This document shows positions 31,764 to 41,496 of a stretch of 64,000 nt of DNA, one piece after another. The position numbers were made by a program, and so were the translations under genes. The DNA comes from Cryobacterium sp. Y82 (lineage in GTDB: Bacteria; Actinomycetota; Actinomycetes; Actinomycetales; Microbacteriaceae), in contig NZ_PJJJ01000035.1 of NCBI RefSeq assembly GCF_002929495.1, forward strand, positions 124,270 to 188,269. Direction: 5' to 3'. The notes under the pieces are model-generated. The model was not told the origin of the DNA. It did no database searches and saw only the letters and a program-made list of their open reading frames with translations. Numbering within the stretch: the first letter of the stretch is position 1; the number at the start of each line of letters is the position of its first letter.

Positions 31764-32372
31764 ATGTCTGTTCGCCAGAGTCTGCTCGCCATCCTGAACC
31801 AGGGGCCGTGCTACGGCTACCAGTTGCGGGCCGAATTCGACCGTCGCACCGGGTCGACCTGGCCGCTCAACGTCGGCCAGATCTACAACACCCTCGACCG
31901 GCTCGAGCGGGACGGCCTCGTGCAGAAGGCCGATATCGACGCCGACGGTCAGAATTACGTCGAGATAACGGATGCCGGCCGCACGGAGGTCGCCGAGTGG
32001 CTCGGCTCCCCCGTGGTGCGCACCATGGCCACCCGCGACGAGCTCGCCATCAAGCTCGCTATTGCGGTGACTCTGCCGGGAGTCGACATCGCCCAGGTGA
32101 TTCAGGTGCAGCGCACCGCCACCATGCGCACCCTGCAGGAGCTGACCCGCACCAAGAACGCGACCGCCGACCCAGAATCGGCGGAGCAGCTGGCCTGGCT
32201 GCTCGTGGTCGATTCGCTCATCTTCGCGGCCGAGGCCGAGGCCCGCTGGCTCGATCACTCGGAGCACCGGCTGGCCCGGGCGCGCGCGGCCGGCCTGGCG
32301 AAACCGTTGCCACTGAACACCGCGGTACCCAAGCGCGGTCGCCCGGCCAAGACGGTGCAGGCCAGCGCATGA
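31764..32372 (+). CDS. PadR family transcriptional regulator
   Basis: The 202-residue protein has the PadR winged helix at the N-terminus (SVRQSLLAILNQGPCYGYQLRAEF, read in parts, then VGQIYNTLDRLERDGLV) and a C-terminal helical dimerisation region. It overlaps the following ABC ATPase gene by ATGA, and PadR regulators of this type usually repress the adjacent transporter until a toxic compound binds. The ligand is unknown. Confidence 0.93.
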   Translation: MSVRQSLLAILNQGPCYGYQLRAEFDRRTGSTWPLNVGQIYNTLDRLERDGLVQKADIDADGQNYVEITDAGRTEVAEWLGSPVVRTMATRDELAIKLAIAVTLPGVDIAQVIQVQRTATMRTLQELTRTKNATADPESAEQLAWLLVVDSLIFAAEAEARWLDHSEHRLARARAAGLAKPLPLNTAVPKRGRPAKTVQASA

Positions 32373-33097
32373 CCGGCTCGGATCTTCTACTTCAGCTCGA
32401 CGGCGTTTCGATGCAGTACGGCCGCGGTGAGACCGCGATCACGGCGCTTGCTGGCGTCGACCTGTCGGTGCGCCGCGGCGAACTTGTTGCGGTAATGGGG
32501 GCATCCGGTTCGGGAAAATCGACCCTGCTGACCCTGGCCGGCGGGCTCACGCCGCCGACGGCCGGGGAGGTCGTGGTCGAAGGGCACTGGCTCAGCCAGC
32601 TCTCGGCCCGCGAACTCGCAACGCTGCGGCGCCGCAGCCTCGGCTTCGTTTTTCAGGATTTCAACCTGATTCCGTCGCTGACCGCGCTCGAAAACGTGAG
32701 CCTGCCGCTCGAACTCGACGGGTGGACGTCGAAGAAGGCGCACCGCCCAGCCCTCGATGCGCTCAATATCGTCGAGCTCGGCGATCGAGCCCAGCACTTT
32801 CCCTCCGACCTGTCGGGCGGCCAGCAGCAGCGGGTGGCGATCGCCCGCGCTGTCGTCGGCGGCCGATCGTTGATTCTCGCCGATGAACCCACCGGCGCCC
32901 TCGACAGCACGACCGGCGAACTCGTGCTGCGGAGGCTCCGCTCGCGAGTCGACGCCGGTGCCGGCGGCATTCTGGTCACCCACGATGCTCGCCACGCGGC
33001 GTGGGCGGACCGGATCGTCTTTCTGCGCGACGGGCGGATCGTGGACGAGTCGCAGGCATCCGCTGTGTCGAGCCTGCTGAGCGGGCTGCCGGCATGA
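32369..33097 (+). CDS. ABC transporter ATP-binding protein (MacB/LolD type)
   Basis: The 242-residue ATPase has Walker A GASGSGKST, Q-loop FQDFNLIPSLTALENV, signature DLSGGQQQRVAIARA and Walker B LILADEPTGALD. It belongs to the FtsE/LolD/MacB class that partners FtsX-like permeases. It overlaps the PadR gene upstream and the permease gene downstream by four bases each. Earlier in-frame codons overlap padR and are not credible as a start. Confidence 0.95.
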   Translation: MTGSDLLLQLDGVSMQYGRGETAITALAGVDLSVRRGELVAVMGASGSGKSTLLTLAGGLTPPTAGEVVVEGHWLSQLSARELATLRRRSLGFVFQDFNLIPSLTALENVSLPLELDGWTSKKAHRPALDALNIVELGDRAQHFPSDLSGGQQQRVAIARAVVGGRSLILADEPTGALDSTTGELVLRRLRSRVDAGAGGILVTHDARHAAWADRIVFLRDGRIVDESQASAVSSLLSGLPA

Positions 33098-35943
33098 GTT
33101 TTGAACCGAGTTCGCTCGCTGGCGGGCGCCCGGGATCTACTCGAATCGCGTTTCGGATCGCCCGGCGGATGGCCGGACAGTCCCGCGGTCGCAGCGCGCT
33201 GATCGCACTGCTGGTGGCGATCCCCGTGCTGGGAATGGTGGGGATCACGACGGTGACCGCGAGCAATGTCGCAACCCCCGCTGAGCACGTTGCACTCGAG
33301 CTTGGGTCGACTGAGGCGCGTGTCGTGATCGCCGCAGCACCCGACCCGCAGTTCACCCAGGACCCGATCAATGACCGGTTTTCGGGTCACAGCGATCAGG
33401 TCATCCGTGCCGACGCCGCGCAGTCGATCGAGCCGACGCCGGTCACCGCCGCGTCGCTGTTCCCCGCTGGTACCCACCTGCTGTCCATTCGGAAGACGAA
33501 CGTCGTCGCGGAGACGAAGGACGGGCTCGGCTCGTTCAACGCCGTACAGGGCCAGCCCTGGGACCCAGCGTTTGCCGGCAAGTACGACGTGACGTCTGGT
33601 TCAGCGCCAACCAATGGCGGCGAGATCATGGTGACCGCCGCGGCGCTCGACCGCCTCGGAGCACAGATCGGGTCGACGGCCGTCATGACCGCGCCCCGTG
33701 CCGCATCGTTCACCATCGTCGGCACGATTCGCTACGCCTATTTTGACGACAGCATCGTGGCGTTCTACGGTATGCCCGGCGCCTTCGACGGCATCATGCC
33801 CGACGATGCCGACCTGATGACCGAGTGGTACCTGCCCGACACCCCACTCACCTGGAGCCAGATCGGTGAGCTAAACCCGCGCGGGGCAACCGTTCTTTCG
33901 CGCACGGTGCTGCTCGACCCGCCGCCCGCAGGCAGCTCCCCTTTTGATAGCAGCTTCTCCCGCGACTTCGAAAATCTCTTCATCGCCCTGCTCGGCGGAT
34001 TCGCCCTGTTCGAGGTGGCACTGCTCGCAGGGGCCGCGTTCACTGTCGGCGCCCGCACCCAGCAGCGCACGCTCGCAACCCTCGCGAGCGTCGGCGGCGA
34101 CAAACGGATGCTGTTTCGCGTGATGTCGTTCGGCGGAGTCATTCTCGGCGCTCTCGGAGCGGCACTGGGAACGCTGCTCGGCCTCGCTGGTGCGTGGATT
34201 TTCATGCAGATTTCGGCGAACGGCAGCGCGGCCCGGTACCCGGGTTTTCACCTCGATCTGGTCTCCCTGCTCGTCATCGCGATCTTCGCCGTGCTCGCCG
34301 GCTGGTGTGCAGCGGCGGTTCCGGCGCGGGCTGCTGGCCGCATCGACGTTCTGGCGGCGCTGCGCGGCGCCCAGCGCCCGCCACGAGCAACGCGTCGCCG
34401 ACCAGCGGCCGGGCTCGTTTTGTTGGCCATCGGTGCCGTCATGGCCGTCACCGGCGGGTTGATCGAGCTCGCCGCCTACGTGCCCACCTACCGCCAGGGC
34501 CTGGCCACCCTCGGAATTTGGCTCATCGTTGGTGGCCCGGTGATCATGCAGATCGGCGCGGTGTTCGTCGCTCCGCTGATTCTGCGGTGGGCGGCGCGGG
34601 TCGCCTCGAGAGTCGGACCAGCCGCCCGCTTGGCGACCCGGGATGTCGCCCGCAATCCGGGGCGCAGCGTTCCGGCGATCGCCGCCATCATGAGCTGCGT
34701 CTTTGTCGCCACGTTCGCGATGAGTCTCGTGGCGACCTTCCAGTTGAACTCGACCAAGAACTACGTTTTCGGCGCCCCGCTGGACACGGCGTGGGTGAGC
34801 CTGAACACCTCCGTCGATGAGCCACCGTACGGCTACGAGCTGCAGACAAGCGGCCTCGAGGTCGTTGCCGCCGTCGACAGCAGTTTTCCCAGCGCCCAGG
34901 CCCGCCTCTTGAGCAGCGCCGAGGATCCGCCAATGGGTTTCGGAGAGACCGATGCCGAAAGGAGTGGGAACGCCGCTGCTGAGCCGACCTTCGCTTTACC
35001 GCGGCTCGACCCCGGCGCGGTGTGTCCGAGTGATGCCAGTCGGCCGGGCTCGAACCCGGAGGCGGAAAACCGCACCGACACCCGGTGCCCCACTCCCTAC
35101 TATCTCGACACGTTCACGATGTCGAGCATGAACGACCACATCTGGGTTGGCGATCTGGCAGACTTCGCCGCGATTCTCGGAGAGCCGGTCTCGACCGAGT
35201 CCCGGGCAACGCTCGCCGCCGGTGGAGCTGTCGCCACCTACGCACAATACGTGGTCAACGACAGCGTTCAGATCGACTGGATCACCGAGCTCAACTCCAC
35301 CCTGAAGCCAGCTCGCAGCCTGACGCTGGCCGCGAGCGTGCAGGAGCCGGAGCATCCCCTGCCCTACGCCGTGTTCATGCTGACTGCCACAGCCGATGCG
35401 TCCAACCTCGCGTACCGGCCGTCGATGGTGGTCAGCAGTATCGGTGCGGCACCGACCCAAGCCGAATTCGACCACGCCCAGGGTGCCCTCGCCGCCATCT
35501 CGCCGAAATTTTCCCTTATAAGCGAATCGGGCCCGCAAACTTATGGCGCGTCGTGGACCTGGGCGCTGCTCGCTCTCACCACCATCATCGCCCTGGTCAC
35601 GGCGTCGATCACGATCGGACTCGCCCGCGCTGACGGGCACCGCGACAATGCAGTGCTCACGTCGCTCGGTGCATCACCGCGGGTGCGTCGAGCCTTCGGG
35701 TTCTGGCAGGCCGTGGTGATCGTCGGGCTCGGCAGCATCATCGGGGTGCTGCTCGGGCTGGTGCCGTCGCTTGCGCTGTCGCTGACCCGCGACACCGCTG
35801 GTCACTCGTTGCTGCCGTTCACTCCCCCGTGGCTGCAGCTCGCGCTAATCGTGGTGGCGCTGCCGGCGGTCGTCGCGGTTGGTGGTGCCCTCACGACTGG
35901 CGGCAACCGCACCCGGTTCAGCAACCGGGCCGCGTTCGACTGA
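33094..35943 (+). CDS. Large FtsX-like ABC transporter permease
   Basis: The 949-residue membrane protein has one N-terminal helix (SALIALLVAIPVLGMVGI), a long extracytoplasmic region of about 250 residues, four central helices, a second large exterior domain (with Cys residues near residues 650-675), and C-terminal helices. This is the duplicated FtsX/MacB permease architecture, working as a mechanotransmission exporter with the upstream ATPase. The substrate is probably a lipid, peptide or antibiotic; it cannot be told. Start at ATG 33094 overlaps the ATPase stop. Confidence 0.9.
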   Translation: MSFEPSSLAGGRPGSTRIAFRIARRMAGQSRGRSALIALLVAIPVLGMVGITTVTASNVATPAEHVALELGSTEARVVIAAAPDPQFTQDPINDRFSGHSDQVIRADAAQSIEPTPVTAASLFPAGTHLLSIRKTNVVAETKDGLGSFNAVQGQPWDPAFAGKYDVTSGSAPTNGGEIMVTAAALDRLGAQIGSTAVMTAPRAASFTIVGTIRYAYFDDSIVAFYGMPGAFDGIMPDDADLMTEWYLPDTPLTWSQIGELNPRGATVLSRTVLLDPPPAGSSPFDSSFSRDFENLFIALLGGFALFEVALLAGAAFTVGARTQQRTLATLASVGGDKRMLFRVMSFGGVILGALGAALGTLLGLAGAWIFMQISANGSAARYPGFHLDLVSLLVIAIFAVLAGWCAAAVPARAAGRIDVLAALRGAQRPPRATRRRPAAGLVLLAIGAVMAVTGGLIELAAYVPTYRQGLATLGIWLIVGGPVIMQIGAVFVAPLILRWAARVASRVGPAARLATRDVARNPGRSVPAIAAIMSCVFVATFAMSLVATFQLNSTKNYVFGAPLDTAWVSLNTSVDEPPYGYELQTSGLEVVAAVDSSFPSAQARLLSSAEDPPMGFGETDAERSGNAAAEPTFALPRLDPGAVCPSDASRPGSNPEAENRTDTRCPTPYYLDTFTMSSMNDHIWVGDLADFAAILGEPVSTESRATLAAGGAVATYAQYVVNDSVQIDWITELNSTLKPARSLTLAASVQEPEHPLPYAVFMLTATADASNLAYRPSMVVSSIGAAPTQAEFDHAQGALAAISPKFSLISESGPQTYGASWTWALLALTTIIALVTASITIGLARADGHRDNAVLTSLGASPRVRRAFGFWQAVVIVGLGSIIGVLLGLVPSLALSLTRDTAGHSLLPFTPPWLQLALIVVALPAVVAVGGALTTGGNRTRFSNRAAFD

Positions 35944-35959
35944 ATCGCACGGGCATCGG

Positions 35960-36170
35960 GCATCCGCCCTCGCGGCACTCGTTAGCGCTGACGGCACTCG
36001 TTCGTAAGGGTGCCGCGATCTCCAGCGAGTGCAGCGACGCTCTAGCCGGCCGGCCGAGGGACGACCCCGACTTGCGGCACTCGTTCAGGATCGCGGCACC
36101 CCTAAGAACGCGTGCCGTGATCCCCAACAGGTGCCGCGACAACAGGGCTCGGTGACGGCACCCCGTTCGG
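35960..36170. repeat. Cluster of intergenic inverted repeats
   Basis: In the gap between the permease and uvrB, the word CGGCAC occurs at about 35973, 35992, 36075, 36094 and 36155, and its complement GTGCCG at about 36010, 36112 and 36131. Three copies continue as CGGCACTCGTT. Opposed copies can pair into several hairpins. No gene was found here. The genes on either side converge, so it may act in termination. Confidence 0.6.
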
Positions 36171-36187
36171 AGGCGCGCAAAGCAGGG

Positions 36188-38251
36188 CTACTGCAGGTGG
36201 CCGGCCTTCTCCATTTGCCGCAGCTCGCGCTTGAGCTCGGAAAGCTCATCGCGCAGGCGCGCGGCCAGTTCGAACTTCAGCTCCCCGGCAGCCTCGAGCA
36301 TCTGCGAGTTCAGGTCGGCGATGATCGATTCGAGGTCGTTGGCGCCGTTCGCAGCGAGGCCGACCCGCCGGTTAGGAGTGGAACTCTTGCGCCGGGCATC
36401 GCGGCCGGCCAGCAGTTCGGCGGTATCGGCCTCCTCACGGGCGAGCGCCTCGGTGATGTCGCCAATACGTTTGCGCAGCGGCGTCGGGTCGATGCCGTGC
36501 AGGGTGTTGTAGGCGACCTGCTTCTCCCGTCGACGGTCGGTCTCGTCGATCGCTTTCTCCATGGATGCCGTCAGCCGGTCGGCGTACATGTGTACCTCGC
36601 CGGACACGTTGCGGGCGGCCCGCCCGATGGTCTGGATGAGCGACGTGGCCGAGCGCAGAAACCCTTCTTTGTCGGCGTCAAGGATGGCGACGAGGGACAC
36701 CTCGGGCAGGTCGAGGCCCTCACGCAGCAGGTTAATGCCGACCAGCACGTCGTAGATGCCGGCTCGCAGTTCGGTGAGCAGTTCCACCCTGCGCAACGTG
36801 TCGACGTCGGAGTGCAGGTAGCGCACGCGCACCCCGGCTTCGGTGAGGAAGTCCGTGAGATTCTCGGCCATTTTCTTGGTGAGCGTCGTGACGAGCACGC
36901 GTTCGTTGCGCTCGGTGCGCTTCTTGATTTCTTCGAGCAGGTCGTCAATCTGCCCGGCGCTCGGCTTCACGATGATCTGTGGGTCGATCAAGCCGGTCGG
37001 GCGGATGATCTGTTCGACGATGCCGTCGGCGATACCCATCTCGTACTTACCCGGCGTGGCCGACAGGTAAACGGTCTGACCGACCCGGTTCTTGAATTCG
37101 TTGAACTTGAGCGGGCGGTTGTCGAGTGCGCTCGGCAGCCGAAAGCCGTGGTCGACCAGGGTGCGCTTACGTGAGGAGTCTCCCTCGTACATAGCGCCGA
37201 TCTGCGGCACGGTCACGTGTGACTCATCGATGACCATGAGAAAGTCGTCGGGAAAATAGTCGAGCAGGCAGTGCGGAGCCTCCCCCGGTTCGCGCGCATC
37301 GATGTGACGGGAGTAGTTTTCAATGCCGGAGCAGAACCCGATCTGCTCCATCATCTCGAGGTCGAAGGTGGTGCGCATCCGCAGCCGCTGGGCTTCGAGT
37401 AGCTTGCCCTCACGTTCGAGCACCTCCAGGCGCTCCGCGAGTTCAATCTCGATGGTGCCGATGGCGCGGCGCATGACGTCGTCGCTTGCGACATAGTGAG
37501 ATCCGGGAAAAACGGATACCGAATCGAGTTTCTTGACGATGTCACCGGTGAGCGGATGCAGGCTGTACAGCCCCTCGATCTCATCGCCGAACATCTCGAT
37601 GCGAATAGCGAGCTCCTCGTACATCGGGATGATCTCAATCGTGTCGCCGCGCACGCGAAAATTACCTCTCGAAAAGTCGACATCGTTGCGCTTGTATTGC
37701 ATGGCCACGAATTTGCGCACCAACCAGTCGCGGCTGACTTTCTGGCCCACCTGCAACGCGATCATGGCGTCGAGGTAGCCTTGCGGCGTGCCGAGCCCGT
37801 AGATGCACGACACGGTGGAGACGACGATGACGTCGCGCCGGCTCAGCAGTGAATTGGTGGTGGAATGCCGCAGCCGTTCCACCTCTTCATTGATCGAGGA
37901 GTCTTTCTCGATAAACGTATCCGTTTGCGGCACGTAGGCCTCTGGCTGGTAGTAGTCGTAGTACGAGACGAAGTACTCCACCGCGTTGTTGGGCATGAGG
38001 TCGCGAAATTCGTTGACCAGCTGGGCTGCGAGAGTCTTGTTGTGGGCCAGTACCAGCGTCGGGCGTTGCACCTGCTCGATCAGCCAGGCGGTTGTGGCCG
38101 ATTTTCCGGTTCCGGTGGCGCCGAGCAGAACGATGTCTGTTTCGCCGGCGTTGATCCGGGCGGTCAGGTCGGCGATGGCGGAGGGCTGGTCACCGCTCGG
38201 CGTGTACTCACTGACCACTTCAAACGGGTTCACAGAGCGGGTGGGTTCCAT
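36188..38251 (-). CDS. uvrB: UvrB, excinuclease ABC subunit B
   Basis: The 687-residue helicase-like protein verifies damage and recruits UvrC. It has Walker [17 protein letters not shown], the beta-hairpin region [16 protein letters not shown], helicase motifs [11 protein letters not shown] and TIGRAARNV, and a C-terminal UVR domain for UvrC contact ([21 protein letters not shown]). Complete in length. It converges on the PadR-ABC cassette across the repeat cluster. Confidence 0.97.
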   Translation of the reverse strand: MEPTRSVNPFEVVSEYTPSGDQPSAIADLTARINAGETDIVLLGATGTGKSATTAWLIEQVQRPTLVLAHNKTLAAQLVNEFRDLMPNNAVEYFVSYYDYYQPEAYVPQTDTFIEKDSSINEEVERLRHSTTNSLLSRRDVIVVSTVSCIYGLGTPQGYLDAMIALQVGQKVSRDWLVRKFVAMQYKRNDVDFSRGNFRVRGDTIEIIPMYEELAIRIEMFGDEIEGLYSLHPLTGDIVKKLDSVSVFPGSHYVASDDVMRRAIGTIEIELAERLEVLEREGKLLEAQRLRMRTTFDLEMMEQIGFCSGIENYSRHIDAREPGEAPHCLLDYFPDDFLMVIDESHVTVPQIGAMYEGDSSRKRTLVDHGFRLPSALDNRPLKFNEFKNRVGQTVYLSATPGKYEMGIADGIVEQIIRPTGLIDPQIIVKPSAGQIDDLLEEIKKRTERNERVLVTTLTKKMAENLTDFLTEAGVRVRYLHSDVDTLRRVELLTELRAGIYDVLVGINLLREGLDLPEVSLVAILDADKEGFLRSATSLIQTIGRAARNVSGEVHMYADRLTASMEKAIDETDRRREKQVAYNTLHGIDPTPLRKRIGDITEALAREEADTAELLAGRDARRKSSTPNRRVGLAANGANDLESIIADLNSQMLEAAGELKFELAARLRDELSELKRELRQMEKAGHLQ

Positions 38252-38280
38252 GCTCCCATTCTACAAAGGGGGTCTGACAG

Positions 38281-38946
38281 TCAGCCTCGGCGGGCAGACC
38301 ACGGCGTGCGGGTGCCGTCGGACTCTTCGACCGTGCGAGCTTCGTCCGCCCGTACGCGAGTCCACAGGGCGTCAACCTGAGCCAGAGTCGCTTCAACGGT
38401 GCCGTTGTTGTCGATGACGACATCGGCCAGGGCGAGGCGGTCCGCATCACTGGCCTGCGCGGAAATGCGGTGGGCAGCTTCCTCACGCGTCAGTCCGCGT
38501 AAGTCCACCATGCGCTTGATTCGGGTCACAGCATCTGCGTGCACGACAACGATCAGATCAAACGTGACCAGACCGCCGGCGATGGCCTCCGCCAGGAGCG
38601 GAACGTCGTACACAACGATGGCGTGCGAGTCGACGGCACTTGCAGCGGCGACCCGGTCGCGGGTGAGTCGTCGAACGGCCGGATGCGTGATGGCGTTCAG
38701 TCGCTCTCTCCGGCTCGCATCGGAAAAAATGATGGCGCCCAGCGCCGGTCGATTCAGCGTGCCATCAGCCAGCAAGATCGTGTCGCCGAACTCGGCGGCA
38801 ATCGCTGCGAGGCCGGGCGTGCCGGGTTCAACCACTTCACGAGCCAGCTGGTCGGCGTCGATCCCCACGGCGCCCCAGGAGGCCAGGCGCTTGGCCACTG
38901 TGCTCTTGCCCGACGCGATCCCGCCGGTCAGTCCTATCAAGTACAT
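38281..38946 (-). CDS. coaE: Dephospho-CoA kinase
   Basis: The 221-residue P-loop kinase performs the last step of coenzyme A synthesis. The ATP site is GLTGGIASGKSTVAKRL, with conserved DADQLAREVVEPG and the lid-region HPAVRRLTRDR. It lies between uvrB and rpsA, as in other actinobacteria. The roughly 20-residue C-terminal extension beyond the core is unremarkable. Confidence 0.95.
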   Translation of the reverse strand: MYLIGLTGGIASGKSTVAKRLASWGAVGIDADQLAREVVEPGTPGLAAIAAEFGDTILLADGTLNRPALGAIIFSDASRRERLNAITHPAVRRLTRDRVAAASAVDSHAIVVYDVPLLAEAIAGGLVTFDLIVVVHADAVTRIKRMVDLRGLTREEAAHRISAQASDADRLALADVVIDNNGTVEATLAQVDALWTRVRADEARTVEESDGTRTPWSARRG

Positions 38947-39027
38947 TCCGCCATGCTATCCGCTGCGCCGCCGCGCGTGACGAGCGGACGCGACCACCTG
39001 CACCGAAAGAGGACTGCGGGCATCGAC

Positions 39028-39537
39028 CTATCTGAGGGCCCGCTGAATCTCGGCCAGGAGTGCTTCACGGCTGCGGAGGCCGAGCAGGGTGAGAGAAGTC
39101 TGCAGCTCGGCCGGCTGGAGCGGTTTCTCCAGGACGGCAGCAGCCCCCCTGCTCAGCGCCATGCCCATATCCGTCCGACCACCGATAACAATGACCGGTG
39201 CGGATTCCTGCCCCAGTGAATCTTGCAGCTTCAACAGGAATTTCCAACCATCCATTCCGGGAAGATACACATCGAGGGTGATCAGGCTCAGCGGAACTCT
39301 CCGAGTGATATCGAGAGCCTCCTCGCCGGTCGCAACCGTGATTACCCGAAATCCGTCCGACTCCAGGAGCAGCCGGAGGAGCTCGGCCGATTCGGGATCG
39401 GTCTCGACGACGAGTGCCGTCGAGTGGCTCGCTGCGGTGTTGTTGCTGATGATGGCTTCGGTGTGGCTCGACGGCGCTACGTCGAAGGGAGCGTCGCCCC
39501 CCGTGCCGCCGTTGTCTGAGGGACGAAAACTTTTCAT
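39028..39537 (-). CDS. Stand-alone response regulator receiver protein
   Basis: The 169-residue protein has a disordered N-terminus of about 40 residues (SFRPSDNGGTGGDAPFD) and one receiver domain with no output domain. Phospho-acceptor Asp is in LITLDVYLPGMDGW, the acidic pair is in VVETDPESAEL, and the conserved Lys is in VLEKPLQ. The usual Thr/Ser after strand 4 is replaced by Gly (VIVIGGRTD). GGAG precedes the ATG at 39537; in-frame codons farther upstream encode low-complexity sequence. The partner kinase is not in this window. Confidence 0.85.
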   Translation of the reverse strand: MKSFRPSDNGGTGGDAPFDVAPSSHTEAIISNNTAASHSTALVVETDPESAELLRLLLESDGFRVITVATGEEALDITRRVPLSLITLDVYLPGMDGWKFLLKLQDSLGQESAPVIVIGGRTDMGMALSRGAAAVLEKPLQPAELQTSLTLLGLRSREALLAEIQRALR

Positions 39538-39735
39538 GAAATGCTCCGATGGGGCTGTGATTCGTGGAACTGGTGTGCACGGGCGAATTCGTCCAGAAAA
39601 CAGGTTTTCGTGGGGAAGTTGGAAGTGCGCGGCAATCCTGAAGATATCGGGACGCGCTAAGGAGGAGGAAATATCCTCACTATCAGGTATAGCACGAAGT
39701 GTCCAGAGTCCCACGGTCAGGCCGCACACAACCAC

Positions 39736-39768
39736 GACCCCGACCCCGACCTCGACCTCGACCTCGAC
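39736..39768. repeat. Hexanucleotide tandem repeat
   Basis: About five to six copies of a six-base unit, CGACCC then CGACCT, lie in the 367-base gap between the receiver gene and rpsA (39538-39904). Translated in the frame of the receiver gene it gives a Val-Glu/Gly repeat, but this lies upstream of the likely start. Nothing else except the rpsA terminator was found in this gap. Confidence 0.6.
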
Positions 39769-39852
39769 GGATGCACAGCAGACTTCGGCATCTGCCTTAG
39801 CCGCAGGCGTTGCGTCAACCGCTGGTGTCCGATCCATCGGTTATACAACACA

Positions 39853-39882
39853 GCGGGCCGCACCCCGAAGGATGCGGCCCGC
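39853..39882 (-). terminator. rpsA terminator hairpin
   Basis: GCGGGCCGCA (39853-39862) pairs perfectly with TGCGGCCCGC (39873-39882), 22 bases beyond the rpsA stop. The minus-strand flank is only mildly U-rich. Confidence 0.7.
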
Positions 39883-39904
39883 CGTTGAGCGTCGTGCTGT
39901 GGTG

Positions 39905-41359
39905 CTAGTTGCCGCCAGAGAGCTTCTCGCGGAGGGCCGCGAGTGCTTCGTCGTCGGCGAGCGTGCCGGCGCCAGCCGACTCGCTCGAGAAGGCCGATCC
40001 GGCCGGTGCGACGTCGCTGGGGGCAGCGATTTCGTCGTTCGCGGTCGAAACCTGCTTCTTGTGGGCTTCCCAGCGAGCCTGGGCAGCAGCGTAGTCCTGC
40101 TCCCACTTTTCGCGCTGCTCGTCAAAGCCTTCGCGCCACTCGTTGGTCTCAGAGTCGAAGCCTTCGGGGTACTTGTACTGGCCCTTGTCGTCGTACTCGG
40201 TGAGCATTCCGTAGAGCGCCGGGTCGAACTCGGTGCCGTCGGGGTCGACGCCATCGTTGGCCTGCTTGAGGCTCAGCGAGATGCGGCGACGCTCGAGGTC
40301 GATGTCGATGACCTTGACGAAGACCTCGTCGCCGACCGAGACAACCTGCTCGGCGAGCTCGACATGCTTGCCGGAGAGCTCGCTGATGTGCACGAGGCCC
40401 TCGATGCCCTCGGCAACGCGAACGAACGCGCCGAACGGAACGAGCTTGGTGACCTTACCCGGTGCAACCTGGCCGATGGCGTGGGTGCGGGCGAATACCT
40501 GCCACGGGTCTTCCTGCGTAGCCTTGAGCGACAGCGAGACACGCTCGCGCTCGAGGTCAACTTCGAGGATCTCGACGGTGACTTCCTGGCCAACTTCAAC
40601 GACCTCGCTGGCGTGCTCAATGTGCTTCCAGCTGAGCTCGGAAACGTGAACCAGACCGTCGACGCCGCCGAGGTCGACGAACGCACCGAAGTTGACGATC
40701 GAGGAGACGACGCCCTTGCGGACCTGTCCCTTCTGGAGGTTGTTGAGGAACGTGGTGCGGCTTTCGCTCTGCGTCTGCTCGAGCAGGGCGCGACGCGACA
40801 GCACGACATTGTTGCGGTTCTTGTCGAGCTCGAGGATCTTCGCTTCGATCTCCTGGCCCAGGTACGGGGTCAGGTCGCGAACACGGCGAAGTTCGATGAG
40901 CGATGCCGGCAGGAAGCCGCGCAGGCCGATGTCGACGATGAGTCCACCCTTGACGACCTCGATGACCGAACCGGTGACAACACCGTCGGACTCCTTGATC
41001 TTCTCAACGTCGCCCCATGCACGCTCGTACTGAGCACGCTTCTTAGAGAGGATGAGGCGGCCTTCTTTGTCTTCTTTCTGAAGAACGAGGGCCTCGACCA
41101 GGTCGCCGACCTTGACAACCTCAGAGGGGTCAACGTCGTGCTTGATGGAGAGTTCGCGGGAGGGAATGACACCCTCGGTCTTGTACCCAACGTCGAGGAG
41201 AACCTCGTCGCGGTCGATCTTCACAACGGTGCCTTCGATGAGGTCTCCGTCGTTGAAGAATTTCAGAGTCTTTTCGACCGCGGCAAGAAAGTCTTCAGCA
41301 GATCCAATGTCGTTAATGGCGACCTGCTTGGGTGCCCGTTCGGTCGTTGCGATTGTCAT
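39905..41359 (-). CDS. rpsA: 30S ribosomal protein S1
   Basis: The 484-residue protein has four S1 RNA-binding repeats, as in actinobacteria (six in E. coli). Repeat cores read GTVVKIDRDEVLLDVGYKTEG, then a region around GGLIVDIGLRGFLPAS, then SIVNFGAFVDLGGVDGLVH and KLVPFGAFVRVAEGIEGLVH. The C-terminal tail is acidic and Ala/Ser-rich. The ATG at 41359 (MTIATTERAPKQVAIND) matches the family start. A promoter candidate with an adjacent inverted repeat lies upstream. Confidence 0.97.
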   Translation of the reverse strand: MTIATTERAPKQVAINDIGSAEDFLAAVEKTLKFFNDGDLIEGTVVKIDRDEVLLDVGYKTEGVIPSRELSIKHDVDPSEVVKVGDLVEALVLQKEDKEGRLILSKKRAQYERAWGDVEKIKESDGVVTGSVIEVVKGGLIVDIGLRGFLPASLIELRRVRDLTPYLGQEIEAKILELDKNRNNVVLSRRALLEQTQSESRTTFLNNLQKGQVRKGVVSSIVNFGAFVDLGGVDGLVHVSELSWKHIEHASEVVEVGQEVTVEILEVDLERERVSLSLKATQEDPWQVFARTHAIGQVAPGKVTKLVPFGAFVRVAEGIEGLVHISELSGKHVELAEQVVSVGDEVFVKVIDIDLERRRISLSLKQANDGVDPDGTEFDPALYGMLTEYDDKGQYKYPEGFDSETNEWREGFDEQREKWEQDYAAAQARWEAHKKQVSTANDEIAAPSDVAPAGSAFSSESAGAGTLADDEALAALREKLSGGN

Positions 41360-41477
41360 GTAGTAGTTGCTCCAGGATGGACAAAATCGGGCCACACGCA
41401 AAAAGTTGTGCAAGTGTTATTGATGCTCGGCGGTGCAGAAAAACCGGGGAACACTCCGCGCATGGCAGCGGATAGGC

Positions 41478-41491
41478 GTCACGATTGTGAC
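41478..41491 (-). promoter_or_regulatory. Inverted repeat at the putative rpsA transcription start
   Basis: GTCAC-GATT-GTGAC sits just downstream of the putative rpsA -10 box, at the likely transcription start. Its place suggests an operator. The arm orientation is the reverse of a CRP site, so no regulator is proposed. Confidence 0.35.
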
Positions 41492-41496
41492 ACCTT

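Noticed and set aside
35944-36187. CRISPR array
   Set aside because: The repeats are short, irregularly spaced and in both orientations, with no cas genes nearby.
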